The notes under the pieces: model-generated | Database searches by the model: none | What the model saw: only the letters and a program-made list of their open reading frames with translations | What the model was told of the DNA's origin: nothing | Part shown: positions 46,397-57,170 of the stretch, in pieces | How positions within the stretch are numbered: position 1 is the first letter of the stretch | Layout of the letters: each line of letters begins with the position of its first letter | Translations under genes and position numbers: made by a program | DNA from: Pyricularia pennisetigena | Lineage: Eukaryota > Ascomycota > Sordariomycetes > Magnaporthales > Pyriculariaceae | DNA length: 64,000 bases | Assembly (NCBI RefSeq): GCF_004337985.1 | Contig: NC_043740.1 | Span: 1,593,200-1,657,199, forward strand | Reading direction: 5' to 3'

Positions 46397-47504
46397 GCTA
46401 TTGCAACCAAGATACCCATTGGCAGGAATTAATCGGCGTCTACGGTGTTCAAAAGGACATAATGTTCATGATCTTGCGTGGATTAGGTTTATAGTCTATT
46501 GGAATACATGACAAACCCCTAGTGTTTGTGTTGGGCGAAATTTTCAAGTTCGGGATCCGGTAAATGGCAGTAATGATGATTTCAAGAGCGCCTACCACAC
46601 TTGGAACAAATTCGATGCTGGCGAAGACAAATATTGTTTCCAACGAATGTCGCCTTACAGTAGTCTCCGCAGGGTTCTATCGAGAGGAATCATGCACTTG
46701 GGATACGAGCGATTCACGTCAAGAAGTGTCTTGTAGGATTGTGTCAAAACAATTTATCTTGATCACAGACACTGAATTCTCAAGTACAGCCTCGCTTACC
46801 CGCAGTCACGCGCCTACAGCACGGGATATGCTCAAGGTACTTATGATCTTGCCAATCAGGGATGACAGAGAAAGGTTAACAAGTATGTGATCTTGACCTG
46901 TGTCTTGTAAAACATCTTGCGATATAAATCAAGTGGAATTGTTTTAAACGGCCTATATCAACAAGGTAGTAATAACACCGCTCGCTCAAGTCAGTCACTT
47001 TCCCAACCTTTGTTGCAACGAAATCAAATCCAGTGTGTGCAGATCATGGTGGGATACAGGGTAGGCACAGCTTGCACTTGGCGCGCAGCGCACTAAGCGG
47101 GGCCGTTTGAATAATTACACGACGCCGATTATCGGTACTCAACCTAGCGAGGCTCAGGGATTCGATGCATGACGCAACCCGACATCCTGGAGGGTCAGTC
47201 TTAGTCGCCCCGCATTCATTCATTCATACTTTTGCGACAAGTGAAGCGACCCATGACTGCCGACCAGAGACTCGATTGACCTGATGTACCCCGGTACAGA
47301 TATTATATTGAACAGCTTTAGAACCTGGTAGCCTTGTATCAATAGCGACAACTCATTTCTCTCAGTCTTCATAGAATACCTACTTAATTTAGTTCTGCGC
47401 ATTTACCAACCTCCTATATACCTGACTGAACCTGAATCGAGTCACAAAGCGACTGTTTCTTTTCTTTTCTTTTTTCTTTTTTTTTTTTTTTTTTTTTTTT
47501 TTTT
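46397..47504. other. SNU13 3' flank and Sac phosphatase promoter
   Basis: About 1.1 kb ending in a 28-T tract (47477-47504) that abuts an NNN gap. No gene supported. Confidence 0.55.
47477..47504. repeat. 28-nt T tract touching the NNN gap
   Basis: Homopolymer directly before the gap that hides the start of the Sac phosphatase gene; preceded by a mixed TTTC pyrimidine stretch. Confidence 0.9.
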
Positions 47505-47507
47505 NNN
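47505..47507. other. NNN gap at the presumed start codon of the Sac phosphatase gene
   Basis: Three N follow 28 T and directly precede the in-frame CCT GGC CCC codons of the phosphatase. They occupy exactly the codon where the family's first Met would be. Confidence 0.9.
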
Positions 47508-50500
47508 CCTGGCCCCGCCCGCAAAGTGTTAATAACCGCCGCTGTGGAGGGACTCATCCTACAGCCACTGTCATCTAAGAGGGAGCAGAGGCCGACTGCA
47601 CCCGTGAAGCTCAAATACGGCGATGCCAGCATTTCAAATGTCACCCGGGACGATTCGCCAAACCCTTCGTCAAAGTCCAATGCGTCTTTTGAGAGTTTTG
47701 GTATAGTTGGTCAGTGTCGCACACATATCTTGGGAGGACAGACTGGAGGGTTGAACAAAATATCAGACGAGATGGAAGATATGCGCAGCGCTAGCTAATA
47801 CAAAAAACGATTCTTATGCCTTCAGGCTTGATTACTGTCCCTCCCGAGAGCTATCTGGTCTCGATTACGCAACGTCAACAGGTCGCCGTCATCCGCGGCC
47901 AACCTGTTTATGTCGTAACTGAAGTTGCGCTCACTCCTTGCAGCTCGCAAAACCAGGCCACCGAAGCCATCAACAAAACTGTTGCTCATATCAAGCAGGC
48001 AAGTCTGGCAGAAGGCGATGGTGCCGATAGCGACAGCGACGACCAAACCTCGGCGCCCATCCCCTATGACATCGACGATGATGTGGAAGACACCACCGGC
48101 CCCAAGAAGGGCCACAAGTCCACAACGAGCGTCGCATCGGACGTCATGAAGCAAAAGGGCGGATACGGGAGGTTTGCGCAGCGGTGGTTCAGCAAAGGCG
48201 GTTGGTTGGAAGACCAGAAACGGATGATGGGTCTGAGCAAGAGCGCTGGCAGCTCAGACAGCACAAGGGACGATAGCAAGGCGGGTGGCGTGCCAACATC
48301 CGAGGATCCTGTCGACGATCCAGCGGATGCAGTCAAGACTGTCACTCAAGGCGCAGTGGGAGGTGCAGCATCGCTACTACCCAAGCTCCTCCGAACCTCG
48401 CAAATCTTGTTCGGCGCCTCCAGGAGCTTCTTCTTCAGCTATGATTATGATATAACTCATAGTCTTGCATCTCAAGATCGCGGCCAGGATCTCAGTGCGT
48501 CTGCATCTGGCGAGCCGCTGCATTCCAAGGTCGACCCGATTTTCTGGTGGAATAGACATCTCCAACGTATGTTCGTGGATGCGAGGGCCGATGCATTAGT
48601 CTTACCGTTGATGCAGGGTTTCGTCGGACAGAGGTCGTTTGTCGTCGATAGCGATCCACCGCCAGTCGAGGAGGTGGCCAGGGGATCGCTCGAGCTGAAC
48701 GACATGAGACCGAAGTCGGGTATGGCAACACCTATGAACGAGAAAAAGTCTGCAGAGCTCATGAGGTCTTCAGAAAGGCGGTTTGACATCACAGTTATTT
48801 CCAGGCGGTCAGTCAAGCGAGCTGGACTGCGGTACCTGCGGCGTGGTATCGACGACGATGGATACGCAGCCAACTTTGTCGAAACGGAACAGATTCTCTC
48901 TCCCGTTGACTCGGATGAATCTGCACAAGTCTTTTCTTTTACGCAAATCAGGGGCAGTATACCACTGTTTTTCAAGCAGTCGCCGTACTCATTGAAACCG
49001 GCACCTGTGATACAGCACTCTCAAGAAGCCAATTACCAAGCGCTTAGGAAGCATTTCACCATGCTCAAGAAGCATTATGGATCTGTGCAAATAGTAAACC
49101 TCGTCGAGAAGCACGGCGTCGAGGCTAGTATCGGGGAGCAGTATGAGGCAGGCGTGAAGAGACTCAATGAAGAAAGTGGACCGGATGAGGTTGTTCCGTT
49201 TGAGTGGTTCGATTTCCACTCAGTATGCCGAGGCATGAAGTTTGAACGTGTCAGCGAGCTACTGGACATTCTTGGCCGAAAGCTGGAAGATTTTGACAGC
49301 ACTGCAGAGGCCAACGGGGAGGTTGTGACGACCCAGAAGGGCGTATTCAGAACCAACTGTATGGACTGTCTTGACAGGACGAACGTATGTCAGAGTTCTT
49401 TTGCCAAGTTCATGCTCGATCGCCAGCTGGCAGAGCTGGGATTCGACATGTCGGCGCAAAAAGACCAAGAAAACTCGTGGTTCAATACGCTATGGGCGGA
49501 CAACGGCGACTCGATCTCGAAGCAGTATGCTTCTACAGCTGCAATGAAGGGAGACTATACAAGAACGAGAAAGCGTGACTACCGCGGCGCTTTGACGGAT
49601 ATTGGTCTGTCAGTGACTAGACTTTGGAGCGGGTAAGTGAAGAAATCTTTCAAGTTGTCATTTGGATGACCTGAGTGTTGACAACATGCAGCATGATCAA
49701 CGACTTCTTCGTCCAGACAACCATCGACTTCCTCCTCGGCAACGTAACCGCGCTAGTCTTTGAGGAGTTTGAAGAGAACATGATGACTCAGGATCCGGCC
49801 GTTTCCATGCAAAAGATGCGAGAACAGGCCATAGAGCTTTGCCAGAAACGCGTGATTGCAGATGAGAAAGAGGAGTTCATCGGCGGGTGGACTATGCTGG
49901 CCCCGCAGGAACCAGATGCATTTACGCTGATTGCTCAGCCTCTTGAGGAGGTTGTGCTTTTGCTGACTGATGTCGCACTATATCTCTGCAGGTTCGATTG
50001 GAATATGGACAAGGTTTCCTCCTTCGAGCGCGTCGAATTTCCCCACATCCGCAAAATCAGGTTCGGACCTTATATCACGTCTACAATGACAGCTGCGCAG
50101 ACGGATGAGTCAAAGAACCAGGGAATCTTAATCTTTTATACGCCAGGTTCCAAGGACACTAAACGAGTGAATACCAGATCCCTCTCGACTTCCAAGCTGG
50201 ATGCAGCCGAAAAGAAGGAGGGGACCGGCGGACTGGGGAGCATATTCTCCATGCGGCCATCCCAACCGGCTGAGAAGAAGATCGCCCTGAAAGCACTGCA
50301 TTCACGGTCTTCGCTAGCTGATACTAGTGGGGGCAACGGGCTCACCGAGATCCAACAGGTGGTGAGCATCAGCGCGCAGCTGGAGCGGCTGGTGCGGCTC
50401 AACAAGCCTCAGCCGGCTGGTGAAGAAAAGGAGAGCGTGCTCGAGAGTGGTGATATTGTTTCAGTAGCTGAGGCGAGGAAGAACGAGGGCTTGTTAGGGC

Positions 50501-50538
50501 AGCTGGGATACTCGATCAAGAAGCTCGTTTGGGCATGA
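47508..50538 (+). CDS. Sac-domain phosphoinositide phosphatase with hSac2-like domain, start codon hidden by gap
   Basis: Three exons, from 47508 (5' partial) to 47709, 47826-49632 and 49692-50538, give 951 visible residues. The visible N-terminus PGPARKVLITAAVEGLILQP lacks only the initiator Met, which would sit in the NNN. The Sac domain has IPLFFKQSPYSLKP, then the catalytic NCMDCLDRTN (CX5R; Cys at about residue 582). After the Sac domain, LTDIGLSVTRLWSGMINDFF and a region with FIGGWTMLAPQEPDAFTLIA, VVLLLTDVALYLCRFDWNMDKV and FERVEFPHIRKIRFG match the hSac2 (INPP5F) homology domain. A 150-residue charged insertion (about 100-230) interrupts the Sac N-lobe. Expected substrate is PI4P or another monophosphoinositide on endosomal or Golgi membranes; no TM segment, so it is not Sac1 itself. 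Confidence 0.88.
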
Positions 50539-50661
50539 GACGCCGAAGACCTCATTGCATTCATACAACGCTGTCCCAGACATGATATGTCGGTTTTGTG
50601 AAAGTATGGCGTACGAAAGTAATGACCAGCAATACATCATACATAGCCAGATGGCGTAATA

Positions 50662-51774
50662 TCATGATTCTGTATTACTCTTGGCTTGAGGTGCTGGTTT
50701 TGTAGCACGGTACAGATGCATCTGGAAGCGCATATTCTCCAAAGGAATCGGATAAGTGAGTTTCTCAGGAAGCCGAAACCACCGCGACTCCTGAGACTCT
50801 ATTTTCTGCCAGCTGCAATCCTCAGCTGTTGCTAGCACTTTGTCAAGCAACCAGAGCATTGGATATTTCTTGGCCTCCTTGCCAACTGTGGCCTCAGAAT
50901 ATGAGCCCGGGCTATCAACAACGAGGAGCAATGAACCCGAAGGTACCATAGCTGTAAGGTCTAGCAGGAACTGGGTTGTTTTGCCTATACCACCTGCTGT
51001 AAACAGCTCGTTGAGGGTGAATAAAAGAGTCACCAGGCAAGGACTCTCCTTGGGGAAAATATCAACGAGCTCTGAAGACAGAACATCCCTTTGCAGGAAC
51101 TTGGCGTTGAGCCTTGCAGGTTCGATGAGCGAGCGGTTGTTCGCCTTTGCCTCCATGTTGGCCCATTGAGGCAGAATGGGCGGCGTGGTGACATGGCTGG
51201 CGAGGGAGTCGACAATGGCTTCCCAAGGCCCAGAATCTATGAGAGTAACAGTTCCAGACCTGTCTGGCGCCTGGGAAAGGTAGGCAGCAAATGCGGCAAC
51301 CTCTGCCGAGCCACCTCCTATAGAGACCATGTTCAGAACTCCTAGTGTCTTCTCGTCGGCTCTAGCCTCAGGAAGGAGCAGCTGCTCGAGATGCTCAACC
51401 ATGCCAGAAAGTACTTCGGCATACCCCAGAGCCCTCGTCGGACTGTAACGCGCCGCATACACACGAAGGTTGTCTTCATTTCCAAACACGCGCTCGAAGT
51501 CACGGTCGAAGAGGCCCTGCTTAACAGCCTGTAGAATGTCGGTGAAGTCAGGAGAGGTAAGCTCTGCGTTGAACGCTTGTGCGAACAGGTTGAGTATCCT
51601 TTGTTGGTCTACCAAGCTGATCAGATTTGTGTTTGGCTTATCCACGCTCTTGACAGGGCGCTCGGGAGCCGGCGTTTGTTTCCTTGTGGTCTTGGTGGTT
51701 TGTGTCTGCTTCTTGGGCTGCGACTGAGTATTTCTCGTCGGCCTGTTGCCTTTTGGCGGAGCAGGTTTCCCCAT
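50662..51774 (-). CDS. BMT6-like 25S rRNA uridine-N3 methyltransferase
   Basis: Single exon of 370 residues from the ATG at 51774 (MGKPAPPKGNRPTRN); an in-frame TTG lies 21 nt upstream but is not needed. The basic first 50 residues look nucleolar. Class I methyltransferase motif I is VLNMVSIGGGSAEVAAFAAY (about 152-171), with VTLIDSGPWEAIVDSL as motif II and LVTLLFTLNELFTAGGIGKT as motif IV area. The C-terminus has WFRLPEKLTYPIPLENMRF and MHLYRATKP. From memory this is the fungal family of yeast Bmt6, which methylates U2843 of 25S rRNA. The gene ends only 123 nt from the stop of the Sac phosphatase gene and is convergent with it. Confidence 0.78.
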   Translation of the reverse strand: MGKPAPPKGNRPTRNTQSQPKKQTQTTKTTRKQTPAPERPVKSVDKPNTNLISLVDQQRILNLFAQAFNAELTSPDFTDILQAVKQGLFDRDFERVFGNEDNLRVYAARYSPTRALGYAEVLSGMVEHLEQLLLPEARADEKTLGVLNMVSIGGGSAEVAAFAAYLSQAPDRSGTVTLIDSGPWEAIVDSLASHVTTPPILPQWANMEAKANNRSLIEPARLNAKFLQRDVLSSELVDIFPKESPCLVTLLFTLNELFTAGGIGKTTQFLLDLTAMVPSGSLLLVVDSPGSYSEATVGKEAKKYPMLWLLDKVLATAEDCSWQKIESQESRWFRLPEKLTYPIPLENMRFQMHLYRATKPAPQAKSNTES

Positions 51775-53440
51775 GATTGCGTAACCACCAGACAACCGTG
51801 AGGCTTAGCAGAGAGTCTCGTTTGATTAGTCGAAAGAGAAAGAGAGAAATGTCTGGCAAATTCTACACTAGCCTAAGCCGATGCGTAATTACATCCCTAC
51901 TCCGTTCGGATGCCTTTTGAGGAGGCAGGACATCGAATGCAAAATTTACAAATATGTTAACCCTAACCCATGCAATCACCCCGCTAACTGCAACTACGCA
52001 AGGGTGAACCAGGTCGCCGGGATCGGAGGAACATAGAGACCTCGCGACCCTGTACCCCGAGACGGCCAAGCTGCTGCATCAGTTGAAGCATAATGCTTGA
52101 CGAGCCTCCAGCGCATGCCTGCATGGGGCATCATTACACCTATGAGCATTTCGACAACGGGCAGGCATCTACTACGTAGATATGCGTACCATGCGACATT
52201 CCCAGGCCCACGTACCCTGTGTGGTATTTACCGGGATGGTTCCGCATATGATGTCGGCATGGTCGGCTACTGGGCCATGACCAAGCTCTGTGGCGACCTT
52301 ACTACTCACTCTGTACAGTGCCCATCTTTCCTCGGTGGATAACGACGATGGGGGTCACTTGTCGTCGCACCGGCAAAATTGAAGATACGGTTTAGCCGGG
52401 TGAGCTGTTAACAAAGCACCTTTAAGTTGCTTGCCCATGGAAAGTAAGCTTGCTATGTATTCCCGACAGAAGGACGCAGAGCTACGGAGTAGGTAAAGTA
52501 GGAACAAGGCGCGCGAATCAAAGCAGCTGCTGACTATTATCAGTTGCTTAGTGAGCCTTTGCAGGCATTCCCCCCAAGCCCCAACAGTCTATGTCGCAAA
52601 AGTAATTATCCGAGCTTGCCAAGGTTTACCTTGTCTCCATTCATGGAAGCACGTTGAGGAAAACCTAGAACTAGAACCCCACATGTCCAATGCGCGGAAA
52701 GTGCCCCTCCCATTTCGTCATTTTGACAGCAGATATGACTGCCACACCCAAAGAAGCTACTACATAGCTGGCATCCATACCAAGGTATATTGCATTATAC
52801 CTATACGCGGAAAATGCTGGGATCATCTGTTGATTTTGCAGATAGCCTCGAGGTCTTACCGTATCTCTTACCTGTGGCAGATAAATATTTCATTGTCTAG
52901 TAGTAAAGTACATAAGATTGCAATGAAAAAAATAATGAGCACTCACTACGGGGGTGGCTGGTATATTCGAAAAGAAGCGGTAACGCCTCGACTCAAGTGC
53001 TTGCCACCAATGATGGCAGACGGTCCTCCTACCTTGCGTATTGTCCGAGTTCTTACTCGCCTGCCGCGAAGGTCCCGACCGTAGCTACCTCTGAGAGAAG
53101 TCCGCAGAGGCAAAGCCGATCCGTCCGTACCCTGCATATTTGCGGCGTCGATTTGTGTTTGGGCANNNNNNNNNNNNNNNNNNNNNNNNNNNNNNNNNAA
53201 CCCCCCCCCCCCCCCCCAAAAAAAAAATGACCCCACCACCAATGGAGTAGGCCAAAAAAGTCCGCATTTCGCAGCATGTTGCCTCAAGATCCAGCTTAAA
53301 ACACGACGAACCGCCTCTCCCGCATTACGTCTCCATCTTGACTTACTCTTTTACGTCCAATTCTTCAGCTGGATTCTGAGAGCGCCGTCAAGCTTTTTGA
53401 TTTCAATTGATAGATAGTACCATTCAAAAAAGTCGCAATC
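51775..53440. other. Divergent region BMT6-like/transketolase with gap
   Basis: About 1.67 kb. It carries both promoters, an N gap (53166-53198) and a C17 A10 homopolymer pair just after it. A 177-codon frame at 52551-53084 has no recognisable content and is judged spurious. Confidence 0.55.
53166..53198. other. Assembly gap (33 N) before C17/A10 tracts
   Basis: Thirty-three N followed by AA, seventeen C and ten A, about 240 nt upstream of the transketolase start. The sequence around it may be unreliable. Confidence 0.95.
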
Positions 53441-55987
53441 ATGGGTTACTCCGAAGTCGACAAGAAAGCTATCAACACTATCCGTGTTTTGGCTGTAAGT
53501 GCCGATGATGTTACCACCCCGCCCCCGCCATCGATGCTGTCCTAAGCAGCACAACTAGGACATTCGGCTGTGCTCCCCATACCGCAACGCTCCGAGTGGT
53601 CGCGAGAGTCGATGTTCAAAGACGCGAAACCTTGGAATATACTCTAAGAACTCGAGATATCTAACTTGATACTTCTGCTTTGTAGGCAGACGCTACATTC
53701 AATGCCAACTCTGGACATCCCGGTGCCCCCATGTAAGAACCTCAGCCCTGCCCAAAGGCTACCTCTGTTCAAGCAAGATTGGTAACTAACATGGCAATAG
53801 GGGCATGGCGCCGGTCGCCCACGTCCTTTGGGACAAGATCATGAAGTTCAACCCTAAGAACCCTAGCTGGTTGAACCGTGATCGCTTTGTTTTGTCGTGA
53901 GTTCCGGCATTGCCGCTCACTCCAAGAGCTATCGGCGAATATTATACCCGGAAATTAACGTCGCTCACCACCATCTTTAGGAACGGCCACGGTTGCATGC
54001 TACAATATGCTCTCCTGCACCTCTTTGGTTATGCTCTCTCCATAGACGACCTCAAGAAGTTCAGGGTACGTTAGGTCACTTAAAAACACTCAATAACTCG
54101 CTCTAACGTACAACTATCAATAATGTAGCAAGTCGACAGCATCACACCTGGTCACCCCGAGGCTCACGACACTCCCGGCGTTGAGGTCACAACAGGTCCC
54201 CTTGGTCAGGGTATCTGCAACGCAGTCGGTCTGGCCATGGCACAAGCACACACTGCTGCTACATTTAACAGGGACGGCTTCAACCTGATTGACAACTACA
54301 CATACTGCTTCCTCGGTGATGGCTGCTTGATGGAGGGTGTTTCGAGCGAGGCCTGCTCTCTGGCTGGTCACCTCCAGCTTGGAAACCTGATTGCCATCTG
54401 GGACGACAACCACATTTCCATTGATGGTGACACCAACCAGGCTTTCACCGAGGACGTTGCCAAGCGCTACGAGGCTTACGGCTGGCACGTCGAGGTCGTC
54501 AAGGACGGCGACAATGACCTGGAGGGCATTGAGGCTGCCATCAAGAAGTGCCAACAGGTCAAGGACAAGCCGTCCCTGATCCAGCTCAGAACCATCATTG
54601 GCTTTGGCTCCACCCAGCAGGGAACTCATGGAGTCCACGGCTCGCCCCTGAAGGCTGATGACCTGAAGCAGCTCAAGGAGAAGTTTGGCTTCAACCCCGA
54701 CGAGAGCTTCGCTGTCCCTCAGGAGGTTTACGACCTTTACAACAAGAAGGCTGCCGAGGGTGCTGCCCTCGAGCAGGAGTGGAATCAGCTGTTCGCCAAG
54801 TACGGTGAGCAGTACAAGGCTGAGCACGATGACCTCGTCCGCCGTCAAAAGGGCGAGCTTCCCCAGGGCTGGGAGAAGAACCTTCCCACTTACACGCCCT
54901 CAGACCCCGCCATCGCCTCGCGAAAGCTGTCTGAGACTGTTCTCACCAAGATTGAGGCTGCCGTTCCCGAGTTGGTTGGAGGATCGGCTGATCTTACTGG
55001 CTCCAACCTGACAAGGTGGAAGGGTGCTGTTGACTTCCAGCCCCCTGCCCTGAAGCTGGGTGACTCCAACTACGCTGGTCGCTACATACGCTACGGTGTC
55101 CGTGAGCACGGTATGGGTGCCATCATGAACGGTCTGGCTGCCTACGGTACCATCCTCCCCTTCGCTGGTACCTTCCTGAACTTCGTGTCGTATGCCGCCG
55201 GTGCCGTCCGTCTCTCGGCTCTGTCGCGCGTCCGCCTGATCTGGGTTGCCACGCACGACTCGATTGGTCTGGGTGAGGATGGCCCTACACACCAGCCTAT
55301 TGAGACTCTGGCACACTTCCGTGCTCTCCCCAACTGCATGGTTTGGAGGCCTGCCGACGGTAACGAGACGAGCGCTGCTTACTACGTTGCCCTTACCTCC
55401 AAGCACACTCCCAGCATCATTGCCCTTTCGCGTCAGAACCTTCCTCAGCTCGAGGGGTCGACCATTGAGAAGGCCATCAAGGGAGGCTACGTCGCTCACG
55501 AGGTTGAGGGCGCTCAGGTCACCCTTGTTTCGACCGGTTCCGAAGTTGGCATCTGCATCGACGCCGTCAAGTACCTGGCTGAGAATCACAACATCAAGGC
55601 CCGCGTTGTCTCGATGCCCTGCTTCGAGGTGTTCGACACTCAGTCCAAGGAATACAGGCTCTCGGTCCTCCCTGACGGCATCCCGTCGCTGTCTGTTGAG
55701 GTCATGAGCACCATGGGCTGGGAGAGGTATACCCACGAGCAGTTCGGTCTCAACCGCTTCGGCGCTTCAGGACCGTACAAGGACGTCTACAAGGTAAAAC
55801 ACGGCACTGTTAATTCTTACAAATATCTCGGTATACCCCATGAGTTCGAGCTGACAAAACCCCTCCGCAGAAATTCGAGTTCACGCCCGAGGGCATCGCC
55901 AAGCGCGCTGTTGCCACGATCGACTTCTGGAAGGACGTCCCCAACGTTCGCTCTCCCATCAACCGTGCCTTCCAGCAAATTATCTAA
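53441..55987 (+). CDS. TKL1: Transketolase
   Basis: Six exons, 53441-53494, 53686-53732, 53801-53896, 53981-54065, 54129-55793 and 55871-55987, give 687 residues. Transketolase signature 1 is spread over exons 1-3 ([20 protein letters not shown], then [13 protein letters not shown]). TPP-binding motif GDGCLMEG (about 157-164) leads to [14 protein letters not shown]. The Pyr domain has [31 protein letters not shown] and [16 protein letters not shown]. The C-terminal domain ends FQQII with no peroxisomal SKL-type signal, so it is the cytosolic pentose phosphate enzyme that moves two-carbon units between sugar phosphates. Introns are clustered at the 5' end and one near the 3' end. Codon use in the main exon is strongly biased to C/G-ending codons, as for highly expressed genes. 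Confidence 0.96.
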
Positions 55988-56348
55988 ATTTGTAATAAAA
56001 CAGGCGTTGTGGGGATGCACAGGAAATCTCGAGATAGACCAAATGACATATGCCAAGCGAAGTTCATCCAACCTTTCTTGCCTTTTTAATAATGAGCTTA
56101 TTTTCGTCAGTCATCAGTCAGAAACTCGACAAAGATGTCGAGTGTCAAGTCTTGTGATGCATGAATGCGAATAGATGTGATTCCCAAAATGAAAAAGAAA
56201 CAAAACACCGGATGGGTTTCCCCAGATTTTATAAGCCCCCGAACTCCTCAGCATGCGTGTCGACCCCTGAATGATGAGTTGGCTGTTGTCCTTCCTATGC
56301 CGAAGAAAGCCGCTAAAGTACACGTAAATAAAATGCATTATCACGAGG
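55988..56348. other. Convergent 3' region transketolase/unknown protein
   Basis: About 360 nt of shared 3' flank. No further gene. Confidence 0.5.
55994..55999 (+). terminator. Probable transketolase polyadenylation signal
   Basis: AATAAA lies 7 nt after the stop codon. It is close for a fungal signal but is the only canonical word in the 3' flank. Confidence 0.3.
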
Positions 56349-57170
56349 TCATTCGAAACACCAGCGTCGCTGGATTTCACGGCCTATCTTCTCCAAACGA
56401 GCAGTGGCTCTCCTAGCATCGGTGGCATCTTCAGCACTTGCGCTCAGAACAACACCGACAAGCATTGGAGGGGAGTTTGCGTCTTCGTCTTCCTTGTGGC
56501 TACCCATACTATCGGCATCGTCGTTACTGTCGTGATCGTCATGGTCGTCGTCATGTGCGGCGTGGCCAGTCTTGGCAGCAGCAACAGCGGGGTTTGGAAA
56601 GCCCTGGCCCCCATAGTAGGCCGCCCGGTCGACCTGGGGCGCTGGCGAAGAGCCATTCACCCTGAAGCCTTCGCCGTCCATCTGCGACCTCTGCCCCGTG
56701 GTGCTGCTGCTAGTAGGCCTCGAGAAGGCAGACCTGATGGATGACGCCGACAGGCCACGATGGGGAAGCGGCCTGTGGGGCATCAGGTGAGTTGCACCAC
56801 TACCAGGGGGGGCCACCGCCGCAGGATTCGGCGTTGCTGCTGCCGTTGCTGCTGCCGTTGGTAGTGTAGAAGGAGGCTCGTCCCGCAGGGCGGCAGGGTC
56901 CAGAAAAGTCTGAATCATGACCGGGCCGCCATAGTCGGCAAGGACGCGCTGCGGTCGACCCAAGCCGAAATGAAGCGCCGCGTCGTGGATAGTGAGCGCT
57001 GTCGAGGCGAGGCTGGCGAGGGCGTCCTGTTTCTTCTGCTGCTCCTCGTGGTTACGGCCGCCGCTGCCGCCGCCCGTCGCCAACGTCTTCGAGGTGGAGA
57101 TCAAGGGCGTCAGTGAGCGGTCCGCGAGGTGCAGTGAGAGCCGGGGGTGTAGCTGTGGGATGGTAGCCAT
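56349..57170 (-). CDS. Unnamed protein, possibly Roadblock/LAMTOR2-like with a large insertion
   Basis: Single exon of 273 residues. I do not recognise it firmly. The N-terminus LHPRLSLHLADRSLTPLIST, the helix LASLASTALTIHDAA (about 51-65), the strand GPVMIQTF, and the end PPMLVGVVLSASAEDATDAR followed by ARLEKIGREIQRRW resemble the order of the Roadblock/LC7 fold, as in LAMTOR2. Between strands sits a disordered insertion of about 140 residues with Ala/Thr/Pro runs, a His/Asp run (AAHDDDHDDHDSNDDAD) and charged stretches. If right it would be a subunit of the vacuolar EGO/Ragulator complex that signals amino acids to TORC1. This is inference by eye; it may also be an unrelated fungal protein. 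Transcribed divergently from the golgin-like gene. Confidence 0.5.
   Translation of the reverse strand: MATIPQLHPRLSLHLADRSLTPLISTSKTLATGGGSGGRNHEEQQKKQDALASLASTALTIHDAALHFGLGRPQRVLADYGGPVMIQTFLDPAALRDEPPSTLPTAAATAAATPNPAAVAPPGSGATHLMPHRPLPHRGLSASSIRSAFSRPTSSSTTGQRSQMDGEGFRVNGSSPAPQVDRAAYYGGQGFPNPAVAAAKTGHAAHDDDHDDHDSNDDADSMGSHKEDEDANSPPMLVGVVLSASAEDATDARRATARLEKIGREIQRRWCFE

Noticed and set aside
51775..51795. Upstream TTG start for the BMT6-like gene
   Set aside because: The ATG at 51774 gives a complete protein; the TTG extension adds nothing conserved.
52551..53084. 177-codon plus-strand frame upstream of transketolase
   Set aside because: No family resemblance, repetitive Cys/Tyr/His content of a chance frame, adjacent to an assembly gap.
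54900..55736. 278-codon minus-strand frame opposite transketolase
   Set aside because: It is the antisense shadow of a highly codon-biased exon; the plus strand encodes an unmistakable transketolase.
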